A stretch of DNA of 64,000 nucleotides from NCBI GenBank assembly GCA_036850595.1, contig CM072154.1, forward strand, positions 16,995,330-17,059,329, in the 5' to 3' direction. Under the pieces are notes generated by a model. It was given only the letters and a program-made list of their open reading frames with translations. It searched no databases and had not been told where the DNA came from. The position numbers were made by a program, and so were the translations under genes. Origin of the DNA: Rhyacichthys aspro. Lineage: Eukaryota; Chordata; Actinopteri; Gobiiformes; Rhyacichthyidae. Shown here one piece after another: positions 48,501 through 61,396 of the stretch; within the stretch, counting starts at the first letter, position 1; each line of letters starts with the position of its first letter.

Positions 48501-51500
48501 CACCAACAGACTCATGGACTGGTTTTTTAGCATGCGGTGGAGGGGGGCAAGGAGGGTTAATGATTTTTTTTTAAAATTCAAATTAAATCATGAAATGAGT
48601 GAAGCTATTTGCTGGATTTAAAGTTTTTCTACATTTGTACTGGGTCACCTCGCTGTCTTTTCTGGTTGAATGCTTATCTTACTGAGCCTATATAAAATGT
48701 CCCCGCCTATATGATTGTCCAATAACACCTCAAAGACAAAATGTATTTACTCTTACCCTGAAAGTCTTCCCACATATTCTTCACTTCTCTAATGCCGGTA
48801 CATGCCAACCCATCAATTAGTGACTAAGACCATGGTCCTCCAAGGTTAAACTGTACAGCTGTCTAAATGATTTTCAATTATACAGTCAGGAAGCCCCCGA
48901 CAGCTCGCTGGCTCCCACCTCCCACTCTGGTCTCACAGGGTCATTCATAATACCCAAAGCCTACAAGAGATAATTGTGTATCACCATCTCGCTTCCCTTT
49001 TGCTCCACAGTGTTATTTCCATTTTCAATTTCCGATGTGAAAACACCTGGTATCCCTGTTGTCAAGCCCCACCTTAGCCTCTCTCTGGCAGCATTTTGAC
49101 AAATACTTCTGACTTGAATGATTTAGATGTTTTACAATAGTGTTTTTATTAATATGCTTTAAGAAAAATGGCTGCTATTATTTCTTGACAGACTAAAGTG
49201 AACAAAATGTGCGATTCAATACTTGGTTACCTCCCAAGATCAGCTCCCTGGATCTGTGTTGTGCTGTCCCTTTACCCTTGGGTCTGCCAGATTAATGGCT
49301 CATTAAAGTTCCCATTACATTACATTAGCCCATTCAGTGAGCGCACACTGTTCACTCCCAAGCAAATAAATCACATCATGAAAATATGAATCAATCTCAA
49401 TAAGTGACTGTACATAATCTGTTAGATGTTAAAGACTATGACAAAGGTTTATACTGAGAGCAGCGAATTACTGTCACTCAGGGATGGGCTGACTTAAATA
49501 GCTCAGCGGCTATTGATGCTAAAGGCTCATTTAAGCAATAATGAAGACAGTTTTTGTAAATGTGTTTTAAATGCAAGGCCAAATGTGCTTGTGTGGGGGT
49601 CGCAGAAGTCACAGAAACTGCTGCCTATTGCCAACGATTAATACAACACTGTGGCAAAGTGAGCTGAAAAAGCTTGTTCACTGCGGGCTCGGAAAAGATG
49701 TAGGTGTGGTTCACAGCGGCGGCGTTCCCAGCTGGAGGTTAATTTAATTCGAGCCCGTTCCATTTTGAGGCTGCTGTCAGGCTCAGGTCTGCAGTGTGAC
49801 ATTGTGAGGGAGAGGTAATTACATTTTGGCCCAGTCCGGCGACTCAGCGTCTATTCAAAGGGTGCTGTCAGTGCCCTCCTCCTATAGACCACAGCCACCA
49901 GAGGAATGTCCAGCTACAAACTGCAGCACACCAGCCGCTCCAAAGAGGGAACACTGAAAAATACACATTACAGGCTGCTTTAGTTTTGTTTCATTGTATA
50001 ACTTTAAATTGTGCTTCTGGGATGTACCACAGGTGATTTTGGGGGTAACATTCTGATTATAGACTAGTGCTAGGATAATTATTCAAATGTAGACAGTGCC
50101 TTGAACTCACTTTAAATATTAAAGAAACAAATAAATATGATTAAAAAGATGATGAATTGATTTTACTTAACTTTCAAAATAAGATGGTGAAATTTCAGTG
50201 GCTTTATTTGCACAATATTTGGAAACTATAAAATTCATTTTGCATTATTTTAAAATACTATAATACAAAAAAGTATTGTGTAGCCCCAGTGACCTTCACC
50301 TTTGATGACTCAAAGTTATAAATAAGCTAAAATACAAAATACTACACAAAAATATCATGTGTGCATTTATTCCCTCATATGGGACTGTGCTGTGAAGTAC
50401 AAACCAGCAGGTGAAAAACATAAAGCTTTTTGTATCACTACAGACCCAGCAGCAAGAGCACCTGCCCACACAACTTTAGATTTACAGCTTTGCTGATGCT
50501 CCCGGTTCATGTGTGGCCGTGTTGTACTTGTCCATTGTGTACTATTGATCAGGCTCCAGTGAAACTTGTGACTAAAGCTTAGTCCTATCCCAGCAGAATA
50601 AATCACAGTATTGACCCTGTGGTTATCAATAAAGGTAATGACAAACATCTGGCCCCACCTTTAATGGAATCGACAGAGTCTTACTGGCAGCAGCCCAGCA
50701 TTGGCCACACATAGATTGGCTTGATCTTTCCAGTGGGAACCAACTCTTAGTATGCAAATGAGAAGTGAGAAATGCAATCACCATCTAAAGGCAAGAGGCA
50801 CTGCTATTGAATTAGGAGCTGAAAATCTCCATAAACACCAAAGGAAAAGTCTAGAAGTGCCTGCTGACAATGAGCCTGTTTGGACTGACTACGATTTATT
50901 CTGTCAAGGAGCTCTGACACAGTGTATCTGTGTCAATGGAGGAATATGTGAAGAGATCAAATCAATGGTCGCTCCACTGAGGTCCGGAGGTGCTGAGCTG
51001 GACTTTTGGAGAGGCCTGCAAAGACAGCACTCTCTGTGTGTTTTGCTTGACTGAGGACAACACAAAATATCTTGTTACCAGAGCCAGGAGTTTTCAATGA
51101 CAATATGCACCTTTTATGAAACGATCTGAAAAAAGCTCATAACAAACACTATATCCACATCTAAACTGGAATATAGTAATTGCATTATTTGTCCGCCTAA
51201 CCTTGGCAGTGAAAAGAACGGCAGACTGCAGCAGATTTGTTGTTCTCATCCCACATAGAAGAGAGCAAGCATGTGGCTGCTCATAAAATGTATCGTATTT
51301 AAGACACAGCATCATAACGAGCAGCTGATACCCTGCAGCTCAGGTAGCGTTACACTACAGCCTACAATCAAATTGAACAAGCACAGTGGACTAATAGTGA
51401 ATGACACCGACTGCGCTCTATCGACAGTATTGAACTCCTAAAGGCGCGGCAACGCCAAGCTATTACATCTCTCTATCACATACAATTTAAAATAACACCA

Positions 51501-53507
51501 TTTGCTCTAATCAAAATGTTTCAGCTGACATTTTCCTTTAGAGGCAAATTGACACTTCAATCAAATACAGCAGCTAAATACATGCAAAGGTAAAAACTGA
51601 TACACAACAAACAAAACCTCAAATGAATAAGACCTGGTCTTTTATCAGCTTACTATATGGTTTCTTTTGTATCCAATGAGTCAAGAACCAGTAAAATTTT
51701 TATCAGTGGGTCATAAAAATTCACTCGACTGTGTCTTTTTTCATTGTGATTTCTTTTGGGTTTGCTCTTCATTTGGTGGATGGGACAGACACAGCAGCTC
51801 AGTGACCTATAAAGACAGGATATACACTTATAGTGAACAAAAGAGGAAAAAACATATACGTTTATTAGAACAATTTAATTATAGGAGACTTTAGGGCCTG
51901 TTGTGACTGGGATCACATGATGACATACATATATATAAAATGTATGTGTAAGTTAACAGCTTTCTTATAAAGGCACCATATGGTTGTTTGGAGAAATGAG
52001 AAAAAAGATTCGCACTTTGTTTTAAAAAGCACATGATTTTTTTTTACAGAACAGCAATTGTCAATATTTTTCTAAGTTAATTGTCACAAAGCCTGACTGC
52101 ACATCCGGTTTATTTAATTACTGTTTGCTTTTTGTCCCAAATACAACATTAGAAGGGTTCCCAGTTCTTTAAAGAAATATTTTTCTTTTTCTGACAATTC
52201 ATTTAAATGCCCAGGGCTCATGTGTAGCCAGCACCTGAATACTACTATTTTCTGCTTTAATTTAAACTCTACTCCACAAAGTACGGCAGCCTCAAAGTGT
52301 CAAAATTTAAACTTTGAGCAACTTGAAATATGAGAGGGCTTAAATCCAATTCAATTAAACCCATTATTTTCATATAATTAAATGTTTCTTCTCAGGTAAC
52401 ACTAAAGAAAACCCATATTTCACTGTTTATGTTTAAACCAAAATGTTAGCGCAAACTGCAAATATTGTGAGGGGCTTTTCTTTTTATGGTAAGGCGAGGT
52501 GGCCCTATTCCTCGACAATCCTGTTACTGCCGGGATTTGTTCTGGCGGCCCTATAAAAGATTAGTCCTGGAGGAGAAAGAATGGACTTGATTAGCTAGAC
52601 AGCAATTTAATGGGATTGTCAGAGGGCCTACAATAAATCAGCTTTTGTGATTAAATGGGATCTCCAGTAAAAGTTGTATGTCTCCAAATCAATAACTATT
52701 GAATGTTTCTCCCTTTTGTTCCAGTCAACGGAGGGGGGTAAGCAATAGAAACAAAGCCAAAATTTCCGGTGAGCTAATGACCCTGTAGCCAGTTGTGAGA
52801 AACAGCTTACACATTCAGCAGGGAGGACAGCGAGCCACTCAGCCTGCAGACGAGAGAGGAAGATTTGTATTTAGAGTAAGAACAAAGCATCGGGGAATAG
52901 TTGGGGCATTAAGTAAAAGCAAATGGACTTAAGCAGAGGCGGATGTAAAGCCATAATTGGACTGATACAGTAAAAGCTCTTGGCTTCTCTGTAATGGCTA
53001 ACCACAGACAGCACTTCACCCTCCCACTGTCAGTCTCAGATGTGAGCTCACAAGTATCTGCTCGTCAGGTCAAGAGACAACCACTCCAACTGTATCTCCC
53101 CAGTGTGACTGAACACTTGGAGGAAAGAGCCCAGCTTTGTCTATTAGTGGGAAATAAAAGAGTGAGCAGGCTCCGAGTCTCCAGCCAGCCAGCCTGTGAC
53201 CCTGCGCAGCGATGGAGAGCTGCCCTCGTCAATTAGGCCACACAGCCCTGATTCCCCAATACATATTAACTACCAGACTCAAGAAGGCGCCGCTCATAGA
53301 TCATCACTCCACAGTAATTTAAAATATCACAGGCCAATTGTTGTGTTTGTGGCTAAATAGATGTGGGATTTGGATTTTGCAGTAAGGTATCACAAGGTTA
53401 AAGGATTTATTGATGTTCACAGAAATATTGCTTTTTGGCAAAAACAAAAAAGGAGGACATTTATCATAGTGCACTCGAATCAAAATCCTTACGATATATG
53501 GTGCAGT

Positions 53508-53538
53508 ACTCAAGACTGGTTTTGAGACCACACAAAGG
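53508..53538. repeat. Short repeat fragment of the same family
   Basis: 'actcaagactggttttgaga' closely matches 'actcaagactggtcttggtc' at 19655-19674. Confidence 0.5.
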
Positions 53539-54150
53539 CCTTATCTTGGACATAGCGGATAAATATTCAATTGAAGTTCTTTTTACCTGTTACAAGGACT
53601 AAAGGATTAAGAATTGATGAATGAGATAATGAGTGCACTGTACTGCTTGCATCCTTCTTCAGGTAAGAACAAACTCCAGCCTAATCAACTGTGAGCATAT
53701 GCTGAACATGACTATTGGAGACTGTTCTTTTACAGGTGAATATTTGAAGGATTAACGTCCCTGGGCTTGTCCCTTGTTTGTTCTACAGCGGGACTCTGTC
53801 AGTGGGACCAGTGTTGGTGGGGGTGTCAAGAGTTTGTTTACTAACAAAAACATTGCGTCTCTTGTCTCGGTCTTAACATGGACTCGGTTGATGTAAACTA
53901 CATGACTGCCTTGCTTGGTAATTACCCCTTTTACCTTCCTTCTCCTGAGCTGGTTAAAGTCTGGTAACCAGCTGCAGCTCTGTGGCCCCTGGTCTGTATC
54001 TCAGGTCCACTTCACACATCACATCAGATCAGAGCGTTCCAGGTCCTACCAGGCCGCTCTACATTCCTGCTCCTTTGATACTGGGGGGGCTCCCCTGTGT
54101 CTGTCCATCATCATCTCCTCCACCTCCAAACCCTCCTCTAATCCCTCCAA

Positions 54151-54169
54151 CACACACACACACACACAC
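54151..54169. repeat. (CA)n microsatellite
   Basis: Nine tandem CA dinucleotides. Confidence 0.9.
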
Positions 54170-54376
54170 CACTGCATGCTGTCCTCCCCCAGCTCTGAGG
54201 AATTCTCCAGCTCTGGACAATGTTTCATTTTTTCACAGGCCACATCCTTGATAGCTTAATGGCCCCTACAAAGAGGACAACATACACAGACAGAACAGCG
54301 TTAAAAGCACTATCCTCCATTTCTATATACAATAAACAGCAGTTGTTCAACCATTTTTTCTGCTTTGCAAAATGAC

Positions 54377-54425
54377 TGACTACATACTCTATGGAAAATG
54401 CTTCTTTCTGTAGAGTATGTAGTCA
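54377..54425. repeat. Long hairpin, 15-base perfect stem
   Basis: TGACTACATACTCTA (54377-54391) pairs exactly with TAGAGTATGTAGTCA (54411-54425). Pairing continues inward for about six more pairs, including two G-T pairs, leaving a loop of about seven bases. It lies in gene-free DNA; no function is known. Confidence 0.8.
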
Positions 54426-57400
54426 CTGTTAGAAAATGGAGACACCCCAAAAACAAGAAGATGTATTCATTTTTTTTGTTGTTGTTTTGTTTTGTTTTTG
54501 GTGACATTTTTGAAGCTTGTGGTCACATGTTCTGCTCTGTCCAATTAAATACATTGTCTAACTTCCTCATCCAATTTCCCTTTTAGCCATTTTGTTGTCT
54601 CTCATCTATCTCCTCCACCTCCCCAGCCACCTCCTTCCTTACTCTGTTTGTGATCCTCGTCTGTATCATACTGTGCAGGCAGTTACAGAGGATCAACGCC
54701 AACCTGGACTGTGTGTCCTTTTATGCAAATGGTTAAATATGACACACCGTTTTCTATAACCAGAGGTGAACTTGCAGGTTGTTGCTACGTTTGGACAGGA
54801 GATGTTGTGAACTTATTCCTTCACACAAATATAAACTTTTTAGTATTATAGATTAACTACTCACAAAAAGCCATTATGTGTGTGACAATAATAAGATGCT
54901 CTGTTCTGCTTCAGCGCTCGACACAACTAAAGCACAACCAAAGCCTGCAGCCTTGAGCATTGTCCAGGAGAGAGAGAAAAAAACATTTCACACAATGGTG
55001 CCATGTACATGAGGCTGGACGCAGCTCCATCTCTGTATTCACCTCTGAATCTCATTGAGCCGTGGCAGCTCTGCTCTTTGTCACAGCCATTTCACTACCA
55101 TTCCCTTTCTCACATCATCACGAGTGTGTCTCTGTGGCCCTCTGCACTTTGAAGGTCTGTTCATTTTCTCGGCTGAAGCACATACAGCGCCTATGCACAC
55201 ACTGATCACTCCATGTGACAGTAACTACTCTGCTTTTGAGAAAGAAATCAAAATCTCTTTAGGGTTTGAGACTTTGCACCGTGCTTCTGAAAACATGAAA
55301 ACACAGCATTTGAAAGCATCAAAAGATAACATAATGATTTATTGATTTTTGTCCAGCTCTATTATTTCTTACAAATAAAAATATCACCTATGTGTCTGCC
55401 TATTTCTACAGTTCTGGCTCTTAATACTGCATAACATTAGTACAGCCAGACACAGGCAGTATTTTGAGTGACAGCCATGACTTTTTGGATTATAAATGAC
55501 GCAACAGGGAGCACTAATCAACTTAAACACCGTATTTGAAATATTGAGACATGCTCAAGGGGGAAAGTGGGAAATGTAGTCACTCCAGCATATCCTGTGC
55601 ATCCTGCTAGACAAGTATGACGAGCAATACACATACCAAATACCTTTCCTACATTCTAAGCATATATAGAGATGTAACATGTAACAAAACTTAACTGATA
55701 AAACATTCATGATGCAAGAACAATGCTGAGGCTGGAACAAGAAGAGCTTTTTCCTTTTTGTCTAAGGCCTCTTTTGAGTGCTAGCTCTTTAACCCGTTCA
55801 TTTCTGTGGGTATTGGGGTTGAGGGGTGACTCTCACCTCAGGCTGTTTGCTCCATGTCATCGTCTCTCTGCCTCTGTCTCGTTCACTATTGTAAAGCAAA
55901 AGTAAATACAAAATTAGTACTAAATATTTAATTAGGAAACATCAAATGAGGAAAGAGAGGAACTACATCAGCAGTAGTTGCCTTTCTGAAACGGTTGGAG
56001 CTGGAGCCAGAGCCAGCTGCTGACCTTCAGATGCCATTTGAGGGACAAGTCCATGATGTGGCTTTTACAGCCAAACCCCCCTCACTCTCTCTGCCTCTGT
56101 CTGTAATAGCTTGGCCTATAGTCATTTTCAGCTGTGGGACATTTTATGACAACCATAGCTGTGATTGTGGACCAGTCCAGTGGCTGCAGCATGGCTGAAC
56201 ACAGGCGAAGGTGCAGGCTGACCCTGAACCAGCCCCCACACTATTGGCTGAGCTGTGTCAGTGCCGAGCAGCGCACAGACAGATTATGGCAGCAGAGGTG
56301 CGAGCGTGGGTTAATCTCAGGTGTTGTGAGCAGGTTTTAATATAGATGGTCAGCGCGGATGTGATAGGGGATAATTGCTTCTGGGGTTGTCACAGATGGT
56401 GTTGGTTGATCTGTTAACTATGGCCACACCAGGGCTGTGTCAAGGACATTTTTACTGCTGTGATCTCCTTATCTCACCTCACAATGTCAATCAGCAGCAG
56501 TCCTGCACAAGTCCGACTTCATAGGAGGATATTTTTCCTGATATTTTCTTGTTTACCAGTGTGGTGTCCTTGCAGCACCACACACAGATAAAAAGGCTGC
56601 TATTCAACAGCAGTGAAAGTCAGAGGTTGTTGAGCAACAGCACAATACGAAATGGCCATCACTGAAAAAAGACATCATAAGTCAATGCAATTCTTCTCCC
56701 TGCAACTTCTTACACGCAGAATAAAGCAAAAACAAATAAGTGACAATATTGTACAGGGAAAATAAATATGTAAGAGCTAAAAGAAAAATAGCTCTGAAAA
56801 TACATTGGCTTTAAATTGTCAAATTTATGGTACGTTATGTCACTTGCAAAACTAACAGAAAAATGTATGAGGTCCAGAGACATTTTCTTCATAGAGCTCA
56901 GTGTAGAGAGAAATATCTAAAACTACTGCGGGTCATCTGTAAACACTGAACTGTCCATTTACTTTTATCTGTGCATTGTCAATTTGCAACAGGGGGGTTT
57001 CAGTTTCTTAGAAGGCCTATAGAAAATACAAAATGTATTCATTTTAATAAATGCAGTAACATCAAATTGCATTTTTATCTTATTAGATTTGACAAACCAG
57101 CAGCCAACGAGCAGGCGCAGCCAGAGACAAAGAGAGAAAGTGAGAGTGACAGGGCGCAGCAGCTGAATGATGGAGGTCTGTGTTGGCCTCTCATCAGAGC
57201 TACTCCCTGTCAGAACACACCCCAGATGAGCTCTCTCAAGGCGGAGAAAGAGCTGTCATAACAGCACGCCTGGAGGGCCTTTGGATCAGACGGACAGCTC
57301 TGAGAGGTGTTAGCCACACACTGGCCGTGTCTGCATGTGAATGCTCCTGGTTATAGGCCCACGGTACAGCCATGCTGACAGACAGCCATCGTTCAGACGC

Positions 57401-60400
57401 TTTATCTTCCTCTCTGTCTATGTTCCTCCAGTTTTCTCAGTCCTCTGGAGAGCACTGAGGGAGGGAGCTCCACTGACAGCTTTCCTTAAATATTTATGCT
57501 GACAGGGAAAAGAGAAGAATGTTATCTCCAACTAGACTTATCCCACATCAACACATGCTTTGACTCAGACACTCACTTTTTAAACCCATACATCCTCCTG
57601 ATTTTACAGCTAGTTAAAAGGTATTAGTGTGACAACAGTGGATACTGGGTTCACTCTGTTTCCCTGTATCTACGTAGCCTTTATATTTAATGAGACAAGA
57701 ATGTAGGAACGAGAATGTAATAAAGCAGAGAACAATATGTATTTGCAAACAGAGAAATATCATACAGTGTCATCAATTTAAGTAACTTTACAGAGTTCAA
57801 CTTTTTTTGAGAACTACATACATTTGTCTTAATAATGCCATAATGTTGTAATTAACATATGTATATGTCCAATGTCACTCCAGTCAGGAACAAACCAAAT
57901 AAAATCAGAATTAATGGAGTGTATTTTGTTCAGATGTCTCTATAAAACGTATTGGGTTACCGCTCTCATGACCTGCCTAATTTACCATTTGCTATATAGA
58001 TGCATTCCAACAGCATTAGGCAACAGCGAGTGCAGCATTCACCTTTCTATATCTGTGGTTAAAAGGTATGTGCACTAATAAAAGACTGTTGAGATAAGAT
58101 AAACAGAAATTCATGTGGCTACTTTAACTGTCTGCTGTAAATATTCATATGAACCTCTTCTAATTAAATGACTGTAAACATGTCACCTCAAAAATCATGA
58201 CTGTAATAAATTTAAAAACAGTTAATTCAGCCACACCCTCTTCTTTATTTATATAGACCATTCAGGCCGAGTTCATTTGGCTCTCCCCTTCACAAACACA
58301 GATGGGCTGGTGTTGTTACAGTGCACTGAACCCCGGGGACATGAGGCAGTGCTGTACACAGATGCCACAGCTCATGTGATGCACATCCCATTAAAGGAGG
58401 GTGGACACTTTCCCCAATCCACAGATCACCTTTTCAAACGGGCCTTTGTTCTCCGACCCCCAGCAGCTGGCAGCAATTAGCTGGCAGGACAGCATACACC
58501 AGTCCGACTTGCCAGTCAGTCCATTATGGTGCTGGTCAAGTGAAGGATTGCGATCCCAAGCGCTGGAGGCTGTAAATTAAACATGTGATAGATGTAGGGA
58601 AGCAGCTTTTCTTGGCAAAGCATGAGAGCGCCACACGTGTGATGGTTAATCTAAAGGATACCATGTGGGGTACTGAGGTACCAGCTGGTTTTTGCTTTGT
58701 CAAGTTGTCATAGTAAAGGTGTATGCAGTTTATCCTGTGGGCGGCCAAGTTTCCCCTTGAAAAGTCTTGTTGCTGACAGCAATAATAAATTGCAATCTGA
58801 CCAATCAATTACAGGCCAGCTTGAACCCTTTAAGTCCTTAAGAATGAGAAGCTAGGGAAAAAATCAATTTGCAATTTACATCAGGCTGATGAGTGTTGAA
58901 AACACTGAGAAAGAGACAGCTTCAAGGAAGTATAATTACATCCCAGGCAGTGAAGTCTCACGGTCCACACAATGTCCACAGTTTACAATCAATGGTGCTG
59001 TGGAGAACTAACCCCGCCTTTACTCCTGTCATTCATGTTCACACAGTGCTCACACGCCACCAGGTATAGCACAGGGGAAGTGATTTTTGTCGCATCATTG
59101 GGCAGTAAGTGTGTGGTGACAAGCTCTCAGAGGCCAAACTTCCTGGAAAGGTAGCTACCTGACTAAAAGACAATGGGGCGAGAGGAAAAGGACACCACTG
59201 AGCCACAGCCATGTCTCAGGTGCCAGGGGCTACTGCTGATGCTAACAGTGTCACATTTGGCGAAATCAGATCTGGGAGTCGCAGAGACTGCTGGACTGTG
59301 ACATTTTCACTTTATTCTCGTGTCAGGAGGAAGAAACCTGCTTCACTCTCTCTCAAAACACAATGACAAATAAAAAGCTCTCAACACCATAATGAAAAAA
59401 ACAGAGTCAGAGAAAGAGCCAAAAGTCATAATGAAAAACAGAAACAGAGGGAGGTGGATGAATGGTCGCGGTTTCAACTATGTTTTGTTTTCTAGTGGAG
59501 ACAGAGAGAAGAGGCCAAAAAAGGAGCAGGCTCGAAGGGTTAAATGTTGGTAAAAAGCGAGATGGGGACAAAAGCCCCATTGTAAGGGCCAGAAGTGTCC
59601 CCGGAAAGGAGGGGACCGAAAAGAAAGCCACCACTGGCCGGTCCCCCGGACCCATTGTAAGCAAAGGGGAGTGCAGCCACGCATGACAGATGTCTCCAAC
59701 CATTGTTTCCCAGCAGCCTCCTCTCTGCCTCCTGCTCTGGCTCCTGAATTCCTCTGGACGGCCTCCGCCTGTGAGAGCGCAACAACACGCATCATCTCTC
59801 GTCTTGTGTTTGTTGCCACTGTCTCGGTCCTGCCTGAGCAGTGGGTGTACAAAGACTCAATGTGGGGAAGGTCTACGTTTTAGGACCAGCTCGTGGCAGG
59901 GTGCACAAGTTAAAGCCTAAAACCTATAGGTACTGTTCCCATACTTTTGTTCAAAATGTCACAGCTAAGAGTACGAGTAACAATGTATACACGCAAGAGA
60001 CAAAGCAGTTAGACATATACACAATAATTGAATCCATTGACACAACACAGGTTATAAAGATGACAACATAAAATCTGACATTCAACTTAAAAATCAATGG
60101 ATGTGAGATCAATGACGTCTGTGATCATCTGAGCACCTCACTAAAACAGCGCTCCCATTTACCTTAGCCTGGGGGCTTACAGGCAAAGCAATTACTAAAA
60201 TGTTAAGTGAAGCGCAGGTAAAAGCCTTTCGCAACATAAAGAGTTTAGGTAAGCTGTTTTTACAAAGCACTGACGTTTTGCATTCCCCATTCAGCAGCCC
60301 ACCATGTGGCAGCCCTACAGAGGCGGCTTGTCGAGCTGTCAGTCACAGCAACAGTGTGCCAGTGGGAAGTGAACGCAACAATGGCCCTGTCTGGTTAATG

Positions 60401-61300
60401 GGTGAGAGAAATAGCAGACAATTCTCCATTTCTATGCTTCACTACCACACTGTCTGTTCTCTGTCCTATTCTTCTAAGAGTCTCCAACACATTGTACCAA
60501 AACTCAGACAGCAATCAGCGGCCCCACCCCCACCTCGCTGCCTGTTAACATTCACTTCAGACACACACCACACACACAAGCACATTCCAGCGCATAAGCA
60601 AGAGTGAGACCTCCAAACTGAGTGGGAAATCTTTTTGAAAGCAATGAATGTTTACCAGGTGGATCAGTGGAGGCCGGTGAAACATTGGCACAATGACCCC
60701 AAACTAAAAACTGTGTCAGCTCAAAACCATGCCTCTAGTGGAAGACATAAAGATAATACTGCACAACATTATTATAGCATCTTAAATTTGATCATGTTTG
60801 TAAATTTGTAATTTTTAAATGGAATAAAAACTCACTCTTTCCACTCTGGGTGTGCTTTACCATTGGACAGAGATACTGACAAAAACAACGCAACTGTGTA
60901 TAATATTAACACGTGCATACTAACTACTCTTTTAAGAAATCGTTTAAAAGACAATGATCTTAAACAAATCAGTTGCCTGACCTGCATAATAAGTATTCAA
61001 TGAGAATGACCATCTTTCCTGCCATAACATCCTTGCTTTTTAAGATTATTTCCAGTCAGAAAGCGCAGAATTACAAAGTCAATCCTGTCTTGGATCTAAT
61101 CCCATCTTTCTTCAGAGCTGGTCAGTGAGTAAAAGGTAAATCCAGGTTGACTCTGGCTTTTGAACAACCCACCTTTCACAGTCAGTATTTCTGCAACATT
61201 TTTCTCGCTGAAACACACAAACTTAAGAAAACCCTCCCTCCCAGGTAAACAAAGGAGAGGTTTTATACACTCGCCTCTTTAGGGGCCACTGGTGTAAGAA

Positions 61301-61396
61301 ATCTATCTATCTATCTATCTATCTATCTATATCTATATCTATATCTATATCTATATCTATATCTATCTATCTATCTATCTATATATATATATATTA
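61301..61396. repeat. Compound (ATCT)n/(ATATCT)n/(AT)n microsatellite
   Basis: About 96 bases: ATCT units, then hexamers ATATCT, then ATCT again, ending in an AT run. Confidence 0.95.

Noticed and set aside
50752..51054. 100-codon frame with cysteines
   Set aside because: The spacing of cysteines fits no known domain and there are no convincing flanking splice sites.
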